Origin: Saxidomus purpurata
Taxonomy: Eukaryota > Mollusca > Bivalvia > Venerida > Veneridae
Direction: 5' to 3'
Length of the DNA: 64,000 nt
Assembly (NCBI GenBank): GCA_022818135.1
Contig: JAFMSR010000009.1
Span: forward strand, 17,675,063 to 17,739,062
How positions within the stretch are numbered: position 1 is the stretch's first letter; each line of letters begins with the position of its first letter. Positions 30,487-41,077 of the stretch are shown here, one piece after another. The notes beneath the pieces were generated by a model. The model had not been told where the DNA came from. It saw only the letters and a list, made by a program, of their open reading frames with translations, and made no database searches. Both the position numbers and the translations under genes were made by a program.

Positions 30487-32260
30487 AACAAGAGCTGTCA
30501 GTAGGACAATGCGCTTGACTTTTTAGTGCTTGCCAATAAAACAAAACTTTGACAGTTAAGGGTACACAAGACTTTAACTAGAAATTTCAAAGTACAAATC
30601 AAGAAACATTTTCACAGAGTTATCTTCTCTTGCTTACAGATAGGTGCCGTGATGGTACATAAGTACTCCAACTTTCAAAGTAATATCTCAAATGGTTAAG
30701 TCAACAAGTGGACTAGAATAAATTTTAACTGAGTTTCTAAGTCGAAAAGGGCCATAATTCAAATAAAATCCTTGACAGAATTACCTTCTCCTGCCCATGT
30801 TTGGGGATCATGATCCAACTTTCAAAGTAATATCTCAAACAGTTTAGTCAAAAAGTGGACTGGTACAAAAAACTTAACCAAGATTCTAAGTCAATAAAGG
30901 GCCTTAATTTTTAAAACAAATCCTTGACAAAGTTACCTTCTCTTGCCTACAGATGGGGCGGGCAATGATGTACACAAGCATTCAAAGTTTCAATGCAATA
31001 TCTCTAAGGGTTAAGTCAATAAGTGGATTTTACCCATATTCAATGTATTTTCTAAGCCAAAAAGGGGCATAATTCTGTCAAAAACTTTGACAGAGTTATG
31101 TACTCTTGTCCAGGGATCACGTTTGAGGGCGACGTGGGCGAAATAGTCGCCGTATCCCCGCCCATTTCGCCGTGATCGCATAAAAAAGCGAAAACAAAGT
31201 CGCTCTATATTTCGTAAACAATGACAATGTTTTCGAGTGTCAATCTCGATACTGCACCGCCTACTCGCTACCATTTATTACATCAGCTTTCATTGGTCAA
31301 TAAAAAACGGTAAGCCAATCAAAATCGGCGAGACAGTATAGCGATGTAAAGGTTGACATGTGCGTTTTGACATGTGTAATGTTTATTGTCAATTTAATAG
31401 TTGAGTAAACATCGATTATTAAAAGGATTACCATTGATTGGTAACAATAAGGACCAATTACACATGCTTACAATTAAACTGGCCGTAAAGATGCCAGTTA
31501 GTTCTTTGATCGTATTGATATCGGACACTGCTTGTTTAGTTGTTGACCGTTTGCTGCTTAATCAATTCATTAATCGGCGATTAAAATCAGTAGGAAAAAG
31601 AGTTTTAATAAAATATTTTATGCAATCACGATGCATTTCACTGAAAAAATGTTAAAAGCTCCAAGGAACCCACAGAACATAATAAAATCACTCAAGAATG
31701 TTTATTAATGAGAAAGAATTTTTTATGAATAAAAAAAGTTTGTTTGATGCAGTTGTTTTAGTATGACAAGGGTATACACATGTACTGATTTTACATTTAA
31801 TATTGTCAACGCGTTGTACAAACTTCTCCCTGTTCTGAAAAACTTCTCCCTAATGTCTCTGGAGGGAGAAGTCACTTCTCCCTATGAGCCTGGGCTAGCG
31901 TGATCCCTCTTGTCTGTTGATGGATGTTATGATGAGAAATAAGTATGGTAAGTTTCAAAACAATACCTCTAATGGTTTTGAAATAAAGTGGGGTGGTACA
32001 AAAAACTTAACCAAGCTCAATACACTTTCTAAGTCAAAAAAGGGCCATAATTCTATCAAAAACCTTGACAGTGTTATGTAATCTTGTCTGTAGATGGAGG
32101 TTATGATGGTAAACAAGTATGGTAAGTTTCAAAGCCATACCTGTAATATACTTTAGAAATAAAGTGGGGTGGTATGAAAAAATTCACCAAGGTGTGACAA
32201 CAACACCGATGCCGAGGCAAGTAGTATAGCTCCTTTTTCTTCGAAAAGTCGAGCTAAAAA
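30487..32260 (+). mobile_element. Non-autonomous AACAAGAGCTGTC-family element (copy 2), carrying a nested MITE
   Basis: Starts AACAAGAGCTGTCAGTAGGA and ends CTTCGAAAAGTCGAGCTAAA. The interior is imperfect units of about 150 bp (TTTCAAAGTAATATCTCAAA, AAGGGCCATAATTC, CTTGACAGAGTTA). The unit run is interrupted at 31111-31908 by another element and resumes afterwards. No coding frame is supported. Confidence 0.55.
31112..31908. mobile_element. hAT-like MITE inserted in the tandem repeat
   Basis: Inverted ends AGGGATCACG (31112-31121) and CGTGATCCCT (31899-31908), flanked by CTTGTC on both sides (31105-31110 and 31909-31914). Removing it restores the surrounding 'TTATGTACTCTTGTCTGTTGATGG' type phrase of the host repeat. 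The interior has CpG-rich hairpins near 31130-31200 and CTTCTCCCT repeats near 31825-31885. There is no transposase. Confidence 0.7.
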
Positions 32261-32670
32261 TGATGAGTTGAGAAGCAATGATCAGGTGGCTTGCATGTAT
32301 GGACTGGTCATGGTAAACAGTTCAAATTGAGTGCTTTAGGCTATTTTACTCATCTAGAGACTAGTAACCAGAGAAACAAGAGAGTTTATAGTTGAACAAA
32401 AAGGAAAATCTGAAAAAATTCCTCACTTGTGTTAACATATCTTCGTCACTGAAGAGTCTAAATCCGAGTTATATAACTGTACAGCAAGGCACCAGCTTGT
32501 AACTTGTGGGCAATGAGCCCAGCAAAGCGTTTTACATATTGGCAACAGCAATTAATCTAAGTTGTAAGAACTTGTTTCGCAATCTTGAATAAATAAATAA
32601 GTCATGGGTAAAGACCAACCTACATGTGAGGTTTTTAGTGGTCTGTGCTTAACTCTTACACTGATTGCAG

Positions 32671-32751
32671 CTAGTGATTCTGCCTTAGCAACCAGTGCAG
32701 ATCATGATCATGATGTTCACATGGTACTCTCCAAATCGAAAGATGTTAAAG
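32671..32751. repeat. Fragment of a GTGCAGATCATGATCA-type MITE
   Basis: TGATTCTGCCTTAGCAACCA, then GTGCAGATCATGATCATG, resembles a short element I recall from bivalve genomes. A second fragment, TGAGTCTGCCTTTGCAAAGA then GTGCAGATCATGATCAG, lies at 35105-35142. By chance this one is bounded by AG and GT and stays open in one frame. Confidence 0.45.
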
Positions 32752-33181
32752 GTATGTCTGTTTTAATTGACCATTAAGTCTTTTAGAAAATGAACGCAGT
32801 AAGGCAAAAAAAATGTGTGTTTCGGGTCTCCTTGACATAAATATAAAGGTCAACAGTTTGTTTATAATTGATTTTTTTTTTTGCCTTTTTGCATGTTTTT
32901 CGCTCTTAAACACTTGAAAATGGGTGTTTCGAACATTTTCTTATTAAAAAAAAAAGCTTAAGTAGGTCTACTTAGCTCCAAACAAAGAAAAGTTTATATT
33001 GAATAATACTGACTTGATCATTTTGTTAAAAATACAACCATTGATGTCTATAAATCAAACTAAACTTTTACAAATGAGACCAGCGCAGGTCTACAATGAT
33101 TGTCATTATTCACTCACACCTTTTTCTGTTGGTCATCTTGTTTAATGATGTCTTTCATGTGTAAAATTGCAACAAATGAAA

Positions 33182-33255
33182 ACCTCTGTAGTTCAATGGA
33201 AGAACACTTTCCAGATATTACTGGAAAGAGATGTGGGTTCAAATCCTGCCAGTGA
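33182..33255 (+). mobile_element. tRNA-like SINE head or tRNA pseudogene
   Basis: A box TAGTTCAATGG (33189-33199) and B box GGTTCAAATCC (33236-33246) are spaced as in a tRNA, with an anticodon-arm-like CTTTCCAG..CTGGAAAG between them. The acceptor stem does not pair well and no CCA-type end is expected in DNA, so it is likely a SINE head. Confidence 0.5.
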
Positions 33256-33478
33256 CAGCACAAAGTTGTATTTGCACGTTGGAGTACATCAGGTGTAAAA
33301 GCCAAAAGGCATATTTTGGATGATTTGCTTGAATTTAGAAATATCATTTAGGATGTTGGAAAATAAATATATTAAAATCAAGAGAGACATTAAACATTAA
33401 TTGTTCTCCCTCCAGCTTGTGTAAGCATCCAATTTGTATAATTTTTCATCATTTCACTGTATTATGTACAGTCTAACC

Positions 33479-34555
33479 TGACCTAAGCGGTCAGTCAAGG
33501 GAAACGGCCAAATGGACCGTTTAAGCAAGGTGACCACTTAACCAAGGATCGTAATTTTACTTTGACTTTTGATAGTCTATACAAAACCCCACCCACCCCT
33601 TCTATTCACGAACTCACTAAACAGTATAAGCAAATCGTATGCACAAAGAAATAAGTTACTGCCGTTTTTTTTTATTTCATAAATAAAACAGTTACATTTA
33701 ATCAAATTTTGAAAAGTTATTTTGTTTGCCAATATTATGTTCGAGCAGACGACATGCACCGGGCTATAGCAAAACGCCCATATCGGGTATCCGGTAAAAC
33801 GAATTGTTGTATACTCGATACCTGTGATAATTTTAAACTTTTTACCATGGTGACATTCGGATTAGCTGACACTTTTATTGTGTATTTCTAAGGTGCAGAA
33901 ATGACAATACGATTAAAAATTCCTGCGAGACCAATTAATCAATAAATTCAAAGTAAGTTTGTACCGCTAACTATCGATAATTGGTAGCTATTTAGGCGAA
34001 TTTTAAATAATGTTCCTTTGATTCTGATTCATCAACAACAAACTTTTTAACACCTATCGGCACAAATAGGCTTTGATTCGCAGCCTGTTTTATGAACATT
34101 ACGATATTCATGAAACAAAGCAGTTTAGTCAAGCAGCTTGGTCTCAAAGAGATTGCCCTCGGGGGTGTTTTTTGCGATTTCCGTCAATTGTTTTAAAAAA
34201 TTTCACACTTGATTCAGATAACACGTGGTCGTTTAAATCCGTCCGATTTGAGTGGTCATTTAACGATCGAGAGGCACTAAGACTGGCCGCTGCCCATGGG
34301 AGTGTATTTCATGATTTCCGTCAATTGTTTTGAAATTTCACACTTGATTCGGATGACACGTGACCGTTTAAATCGCTCTGATTTTAGAGGTCTTTGAGCG
34401 ATCGGGAGGCACTAAGACTGGCCGCTGGCCGCAGACGACAGGTGACCGTTTAATCAATTTGTAATATAGAAGGATTTTCGTCGGGGGAGTCCCAGAGTGA
34501 CCGTTTACTGGAGGTGACCGCCGAATCAAGGTGACCGTTAGGGCAGGTTAGGCTG
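33479..34555. mobile_element. 1.08-kb non-autonomous element with CAGTCTAACCTGACC ends and TA target duplication
   Basis: The left end CAGTCTAACCTGACCTAAGC is matched in inverse by GGTGACCGTTAGGGCAGGTT, then AGGCTG, at the right end (34530-34555). Both sides are flanked by TA. Subterminal copies of GGTGACC / GACCGTTTAA occur at both ends. Inside, a unit of about 150 bp (GATTTCCGTCAATTGTTTT, then AGGCACTAAGACTGGCCGCT) is doubled at 34150-34435. No transposase is present. TA target sites point to the Tc1/mariner superfamily. Confidence 0.7.
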
Positions 34556-34913
34556 TATATAGCACAGATCCTTTTCCCAAAAAAAGATCTGAATATGACA
34601 GAAACATACATGTGGGTGGTACAGCTGGGTTATATTATAGCTGTCAGACATTGCAAGTAAATAAAGACTTGAACGATTTGAAAGTGAGGCTCCTGGTATA
34701 AGCTCATTAATTTCTTTAATCCTTAAGTGCAACAGTGTTGATCAGACTGCATTAAAAAGTTTAAGACTATAAATGTAAGGCCACAATTAGGAAAAAAACC
34801 CAGTAAAACTAACGATGACATGAAGTAACCTTTAATTAAATCTGCAATATTAACTTCATTAAATAACAAAATGAAACTGAACAGTGTATATCATACCACA
34901 TTAAAGATAGACT

Positions 34914-35056
34914 GCTTTACATACAAACAAGTAGTTCCATATATTCAGTTGTTACGAATTATACTGTCCTCTGTTTTAAAATTATATAGTAACAGATCTA
35001 AATAATTTCAAAACATTTCTGAATAGCATAATATTATATTGTTCTTTTTCTTATAA
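34914..35056 (+). repeat. Direct repeat, left copy (partner at 38447-38590)
   Basis: About 145 bp starting GCTTTACATACAAACAAGTA and running to AGCATAATATTATAT. The copy 3.53 kb downstream matches at roughly 90 percent by eye. No LTR-type TG..CA ends are seen. Confidence 0.7.
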
Positions 35057-35736
35057 TACATGTACTTGCAAAACCTATTAATAACAAATTAACCTTGGCC
35101 CAAAATGAGTCTGCCTTTGCAAAGAGTGCAGATCATGATCAGGCCTATAGTACTGCTGTGTAATGCATTGTTGTTGTGCACTGTAGAACCATTAAGTAAT
35201 ACTGTCCAGTACAGTATAATAGAACTAAATGGTATATTGTTTTTTATTAGAAGAGGGTCATTGGCCCTACATTGCTCACCTGAGTCAATGGAGAACATTA
35301 TGCAACCTATGATTATAACTGCTAAACTTGTGAAGCAAATAAAGATCTAACTCTGTGCAAGACTGTCTATACATATAAATAGTGTTTAACCAAATAAAAT
35401 CAATAAAATACAAAAAATCAGGTTTTCGTTAGATAATCCTTTGCAATTGATTTTTTTGAAAACTAACCGAGGCAGTAATGAGTAAGTATCACAAAAGTCG
35501 TTTTTCACATGCTCATTGTGCAAGGACAATGAACATTCGAAAGTACCACGTAATTGTACTGTGTGACCAGTGGTGGCGTTAAACTGAGAAAAATCACACA
35601 AACTTGCTACCTTCGCAATGCCAAGGCTAAAATATTGATCAAAGAAATTAGGCTATTGATATGCTGAAAGCGGGGTATACAGCATTCTAACGCAGTACCG
35701 ATGTAACATCGTTTCTGATTGGTGACGTCGTTTAAA

Positions 35737-35965
35737 TTTGCGACTATTAAATAACGTATATATAGTCGCAAAATTCAAACGGCGTTTTAATTATCGCATT
35801 TAGACACATTGTGTGTTAGAAAAGGGATAACTATTTAGTGATTTTGGTATTTGCGACCATATATACGGTTTTAATGGTCGCAAACAGTTTTAACAGCTCC
35901 GGCTAACGCCGTCGCCGTTAAAAATATTTGCGATCATTAAAAACCGTATATACAGTCGCAAATAT
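35737..35965. repeat. Three successive hairpins bounded by TTGCGAC..GTCGCAA
   Basis: Hairpins at 35737-35772, 35851-35883 and 35925-35965 each have TTTGCGAC-type arms and a loop containing a GTATATA or ATATAC segment. All three loops are related, and the second and third share CGGTTTTAA / TTAAAAACCG. From 35143 to 35736 nothing else is recognised. Confidence 0.65.
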
Positions 35966-35995
35966 CAGGCCATGCAAAAACCGAAATTCAGGAAA

Positions 35996-36036
35996 AGATC
36001 AGTCTACGCCTCCGCGTAGTCTGATCAGGATCTTCC
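35996..36036. repeat. GATCAGTCTACGC hairpin
   Basis: AGATCAGTCTACGC, loop CTCC, then GCGTAGTCTGATCAGGATCT is an imperfect 14-bp stem, typical of a short dispersed bivalve repeat end. From 36037 to 36469 nothing else is recognised. Confidence 0.5.
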
Positions 36037-36638
36037 CTGTTCGCCATATAGTTGGGCGGTTCATTGAATGACGTTTCGTAAGAACAACTTTGAGCAACAG
36101 ACATCTAGACATAGTAATTGTGATATATAATTTGCTCAAGACCTCACTTAATAATTTGGGAAACCCCTTTTCCAACTACAAACTGTAACAAAGTTTTCAA
36201 GCTACAAACTCATTGACTGTATCAGACAAATCTATTGTCTTCATTCCGTCTTTTGTCCCTTAAGTGGTCATTCTTTTGTTACTTTTAAAAGAGTGTTCAC
36301 TTTATTGTTCCTGTGGAGAAAAAGTTTATGCAACAATATAAAACAAGTACTTCTAGCAGAAAATACAAAGATATGATGCAATTTTTCTCGGGCTAAGTAG
36401 CTTCGCCTATAAATTTAATATAATTTAAGAAAAAACAATTATTCTTTGTTATATATCCAAAATCTGGTTATCAACCGTTAACATTTAAAATGAAGAAATT
36501 CTGTAACAATTTCCTTTAACATTTAAAATGACGTGTTTCGTAAAATTCTCTTTCACATTTTAGCTCTCTTAACATTTAAAATGACATGATTCCTAACATT
36601 TTATTTAACAGTTCAGCGGGACATTCTTAACATTTTAA

Positions 36639-37080
36639 AGCGACTGCACTCCAGATGGAAAAGTTACGCTAAAAAAAGAAAATTTTCAATTTCAAGAAAA
36701 CAATTGTCATTACTGTATCAGGGGCATTGTATTATGATAACGTGACAAGTTTTCTAACAAAAGAAACAATTAAAATGTGTTGTTTTGCTTACTTTTATTG
36801 TAGAATATATCACCCCATGACTAACGGGGTGGGCTCTTTGGTATATCAATATTTTTAACTCGCATCAAATCAGCTGACTCCGTAGTGTAGTAGGTTAAGC
36901 CACTGTAAATTTTTTGTAAGCGCAAAGATCCGAGTTCAAAACCTGGCTCGGGTAAATATTTTTTTTCTACCTTTATTTTTAGCTCTTACACAAAGAAAAT
37001 AATCTTGATGCTGACAAATTGAATATATATTGATTTTACCAAAAAATTAAAATTTACTAAGAATTTGGAGTGCAGTCGCT
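36639..37080. mobile_element. 442-bp TTAA-flanked MITE inside the satellite
   Basis: Terminal inverted repeats AGCGACTGCACTCCA (36639-36653) and TGGAGTGCAGTCGCT (37066-37080) are exact. Both are flanked by TTAA (36635-36638 and 37081-37084), the target duplication of piggyBac-type elements. Removing the element and one TTAA restores an AACATTTTAAATCAAACG satellite phrase. It has no transposase and contains a tRNA-like segment. Confidence 0.85.
36876..36951 (+). other. tRNA-like segment within the TTAA element
   Basis: GACTCCGTAGTGTAGTAGGTT looks like a tRNA D-arm/A box (TAGTGTAGTAGG), and GAGTTCAAAACCTGGC like a T-arm/B box, spaced as in a tRNA. Pairing of the acceptor stem is poor, so it is not called a functional tRNA. 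Confidence 0.4.
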
Positions 37081-37689
37081 TTAAATCAAACGTGGCATAA
37101 CAATTTCTTTAACATTTCTGCAGACATTTTGTTAACATTTAAAATGAACACGTTCTGTAACAATCTTTTTTACATTTAAAATGACGTGTTCCGTAACATT
37201 CTCTGTAACATTTTAGCTCTCTTAACATTTAAAATGACAAGACTCCTAACATTTTCTTTAACAGTTCAGCGGGACAATCTTAACATTTTAAATCAAACGT
37301 GGCGTAACAATTTCTGTTAACATTTAAAATGAGATTTTTGCTAACCTATTCTTTAAAATTTTAACGAACATTTCCAAAACATTTTTTTTAACATTTAAAA
37401 TGAGATTTTAACTTTCTTAACATTTCTTTAACAGTTCTGCAGGTATTCAATCACATTTAAGCAACATTTTATGACAATTTTTACCTTTTTGTTTATTCTG
37501 TTAAAGATTTATTTTATGAATATAAAGACCCATTACATAGAGTAAGATCCATATCAGAAATTTACATTTTATTAACTTTTATAAAATTTTGTTATTACTC
37601 CCCTTTAATATGAAAGTATTTAAAACGTTGAGTATTTCTTTTTTATTTCAATATAATTTCTACTTTTACATTTGAATTGGATAGATATA

Positions 37690-38285
37690 TATATTTTTTT
37701 TTTACTTTTGTTATATGCTGATGATTCTGGTATCATTGTTTCTGGAAAGAGTATATCGGTTATTGAATCTATGTTATCACAAGAGCTAAATCGGGTTAAT
37801 GAGTGGCTTGTTGATAATAAACTTTCTCTACATCTTGGTAAAACTGGCTCCAGACTACCCAAAATAAACTTGTTGGTTTTGTGCTTAAGTTAGACTGCAG
37901 GTCACATATAGGTAGGAAACATTTCGAAACATTGAAATGGCTACCAGTACCCAAAAGGGTTGATCAGGTAACTCTTTGTCATGTGCATAAAATCAAGAAT
38001 AACAAAGCTTCTGGTTATCTAAATGAGCATTTTGTTCCTCTTAATGCAGTGCACGATCGATTAACAAGATCTAGAGTTGTTGCTGTATCTCCAGTTGACT
38101 CTGGGGATGAATTTTCATTCAGTGAAACAGGACGTTATGTGTTACCCAAGGTCGGTAATTTTGGTAAAAAGTCTTTTGCCTTCAGGGGCATATCATTATG
38201 GAATGACCTTCCGCAAATTCTCAGAAATGTTGAATGTCCTCAGAAATTCAAGAGTGCCTTAAAACTCCATCTTATGACCGAATAG
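37690..38285 (+). pseudogene. LINE-type (non-LTR) reverse transcriptase fragment
   Basis: The first part has the catalytic YADDSGIIVSGKS (YADD at 37714-37725) and LNRVNEWLVDNKLSLHLGKT. After a shift near 37880 the C-terminal post-RT region follows: LKWLPVPKRVDQVTLCHVHK, SGYLNEHFVPL, SFAFRGISLWNDLPQILRN, FKSALKLHLMTE. The stretch normally lying between these two parts is missing, so it is an internally deleted, 5'-truncated relic. This order is typical of CR1/Jockey-like LINEs; the clade was not resolved. Confidence 0.78.
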
Positions 38286-38446
38286 CATTTTAATTGAGAA
38301 TTGCTCGTTTTTGGATTGATTGAATTTTCATTCGGTCCAATGTTAACAAGAGTATAACGATGGGTTAAAGCAAAACTAGTCTAAGTGTATATTAAAATAG
38401 AAGCAGATAGGATAGTCCTCGGAACGTTTCCTTACGGCCGAACGCT

Positions 38447-38590
38447 TTACATACAAACAAGTAGTTCCATATATTCAGTTGTTTCGAATTAAACTGTCTT
38501 CTGTTTTAAAAATTATATAGTAACATATGTAAATAATATCAAAACATTTCAGAATAGCATAATATTATATAGTTGTTTTTCTTCTAATTT
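38447..38590 (+). repeat. Direct repeat, right copy (partner at 34914-35056)
   Basis: Matches the left copy from GCTTTACATACAAACAAGTA to AGCATAATATTATATAGTTG. The DNA between the copies contains the hairpin cluster, the small satellite array and the LINE relic. From 38591 to 39414 nothing is recognised. Confidence 0.7.
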
Positions 38591-39414
38591 GTCACTAAAA
38601 ATCAACGAGGTATCTGTTCTGTATAGAACTATTTTCCTATGCGGTTTTGATCATAACAGTTTTCTAGTTAGACCGGAGATACTAGAAGACAACTAGTCAT
38701 GCCGAATAATGTTATGTCTTTTATCCGATATTCACGGTGTTCGTGATCATAAACTATCGGAATATCGTAATACGTTATGGAACCACTAGGTACTCTTGAA
38801 TTTTAAATCACAAAACACGGAATTCAACATAAAAAACAACAATTTTTTTTGTAACTTGCCAACGCCTATATCATCAAAAGTGCTCGGCCTGACTAGTTGT
38901 CATTTAGTGTCTTTAAAGATATGCCGAAACACTAGTCTAAAATACGCCTTTATGTGTTTAGGTTTAAAACTGAAACTTATCAGCAAATTAACTTTACAGA
39001 GGCACTTGTAGATGTCTTTTTGAAACATGACTACATATTTTTATGCTTTAAACACGTTATGATTGTTGTATTTTATGTAAATGCGTATTTCGAAAAGGGT
39101 ACGAAAATGTCCGCATTTTGCCGAAGTTGGTACGTACCTGGGTACAAATAACTGTAAGAAATCACACAGATCTATATGTCTTAAATACGATTTTTAAATG
39201 TAGACAGAAATGCAATAATCTAAAGGGACAATCAAATTCATTTCTCTGGATCATGCTGTCATTTACAAAGAACAGATACTAACTCAATATAAATACAAAT
39301 AGAATTTAATAATTGCATTGTAACTAAAACTTTCAAACTTTACCATGATTCTTTTGCTACACTAATTTTTTGTGGGTACTTTCACACATACATTAATTAT
39401 ATAGTATCATAATT

Positions 39415-39465
39415 ATCATCATCATTATCATCATCATCATCATCATCATCATAATCATCATCATT
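39415..39465. repeat. ATC trinucleotide microsatellite
   Basis: About 50 bp of ATC repeats with a few interruptions (ATTATC, ATAATC). It is not in any supported coding frame. From 39466 to 39904 nothing is recognised. Confidence 0.85.
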
Positions 39466-39904
39466 GTTACTTGTTACAAAATACTACTAGAGTCTAGTAT
39501 ATGTTAAATATGAAAGATAATAGCCTGCTATTAAAACATTCAGATGTTGTTTTAGACAAGTTATGAAAATTAAAAACATTATGGTGGAAAGGCTGGTAAT
39601 AACTAGGGGTGCGCAATAGACCCGGTATATTGCAATTCGCAGTATTTTGAAGCACTCACGGGGATAGTTAATGTAAGCTGCAAGTACTTGTTCTACAATA
39701 GGTATAGAATGAATCATTTTATAACAAAAGATTGATTTATCATTTTTTAGCTTTTCTTTGAAAAACAGAAGAGCCATTGTCATAACCTTCTAGACATCAG
39801 TCGGCACTGTTGTCCTGAATCTGGTTAAGCTCTCTAAAAATTCACTTTCTCGGTAACCATTAAAGCCTTGAAACTTCAGACAATTATTGCTTGGCATCAT
39901 ACAA

Positions 39905-40150
39905 TGGCATCTGTGGCCGAGTGGTTAAGGTCACTGACTGATGTTTACTTGTCCCTCACCGCTGTAGGTTTGTGCCCTACTTTGGTCGAATTTTTTTATG
40001 ACTGGGAGCTATCTAGGTTCTACCCAGGTGCCCGCTCGTAACTGAAATAATGCCAGAATAGGCACCCAGGGTCTTCCTCCTCCATGAAAGCTGGACGTTG
40101 CAATATGACCTTAGCTGTTGAGTGAGACGTTAAATCCAAATCAATCAATT
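39905..40150 (+). mobile_element. tRNA-derived SINE with conserved 3' body
   Basis: Begins with a good A box TGGCCGAGTGG (39914-39924) in a Ser/Leu-tRNA-like head; the B-box region (GTAGGTTTGTGCCC) is degraded. The body GGTCTTCCTCCTCCATGAAA, then GCTGGACGTTGCAATATGAC and GAGTGAGACGTTAAATCC, is a phrase I recall from widespread mollusc SINEs. The tail is an AAATCAATCAATT simple repeat. Confidence 0.65.
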
Positions 40151-40919
40151 GGCACAATACAATCCACCCTATGGGCATATCCCGTAACTTTTGAATGACA
40201 TTAAAAGTTGTTCAAACTATGAATTTTCAGTTCAGTTTTGTCAAAATCCATTTCCCAGTTACCATTCACAGCTTAATACTTCATAGGGTAGTTGAACATA
40301 GTCACTGAATGCAAAATGTAAGCACATAGGTTCCTATCTCAAAAGTAAAGTTTACACAAATGGTTAAAGGTCAAAATTTGTGGACAGTTGTGTCTCCAGT
40401 TTATAACTTTACTCGTGCAAGGGTTGTCCTGATATTTACACATGTACGTGTACAATCTGTGTTGTCCTGATATTTACACATGTATGTGTGCAGACAGTGT
40501 TGTTCAGAGACAATCGATCCTCAAGCACTTTCAGTCCTTTGATTTAGGATAAGTCTTAAGTTCTAGTCTTATAGTGTACCAATATTATCCATTAAATAAG
40601 TTTGTAGATTTTTATGACTATAACACTGTGATAATTATGTGATAAATTTTCTTGTCTTTCAAATAGAATTTGTGATATTTTATATTAGTAAATCTGTGAA
40701 TAATCTTTGTGACTATCTTGATAGATAAGTATTTGATATAATCCTTTACAATAGGGACCACTATGGAAATAAAATAGTTTCTTTTCCCCTTTGTTCTGTT
40801 ATCCCTGGTATTGGTGTGCTCTACATGGCTCAATTAGTATGTCACTGTGTTTGTTATTTGTTTTAGCACATGCATCTTATTGATTATGCTATGTTTTATG
40901 TACACTTTTACCGAAATAA

Positions 40920-40920
<1 letters not shown>

Positions 40921-40977
<57 letters not shown>
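40921..40977. repeat. TCTA tetranucleotide microsatellite
   Basis: About 14 uninterrupted TCTA repeats. The length and purity suggest it is polymorphic. Confidence 0.95.
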
Positions 40978-41055
40978 ACACATACTTAAACATTCTGAAC
41001 CAAAATGCAAGTTTTAAAATAACATGTAGCTTCTGAATTCTTTTATTTCCAATTT

Positions 41056-41077
41056 ATCTTGGGTGCGCACCCAAGAT
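41056..41077. repeat. Perfect 22-bp palindrome
   Basis: ATCTTGGGTGC followed by its exact reverse complement GCACCCAAGAT. A related but imperfect phrase (CATCTTGATTGCGCAACC) lies at 41251-41268, so both may belong to one short dispersed repeat. Confidence 0.7.

Larger units (their letters stand above)
36470..37445. repeat. Small AACATTTAAAATG satellite array, interrupted
   Basis: The same submonomers as the large array (AACATTTAAAATGACGTG, TTTTAGCTCTCTTAACATT, AACAGTTCAGCGGGACATTC, AATCAAACGTGGCATAAC) run from about 36483 to 36638 and from 37081 to 37445. The array is split by a 442-bp element. Its left flank TCCAAAATCTGGTTATC is shared with the large array. Confidence 0.85.

Noticed and set aside
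31011..31274. Minus-strand 87-codon frame
   Set aside because: It spans the junction between a tandem repeat and a MITE, so it cannot be an ancestral gene.
32671..32751. 81-bp splice-bounded open exon
   Set aside because: It matches a GTGCAGATCATGATCA-type dispersed repeat, a second fragment of which lies at 35105-35142.
36876..36951. Functional tRNA gene
   Set aside because: A-box and B-box-like parts are present but the acceptor stem does not pair and it lies inside a MITE.
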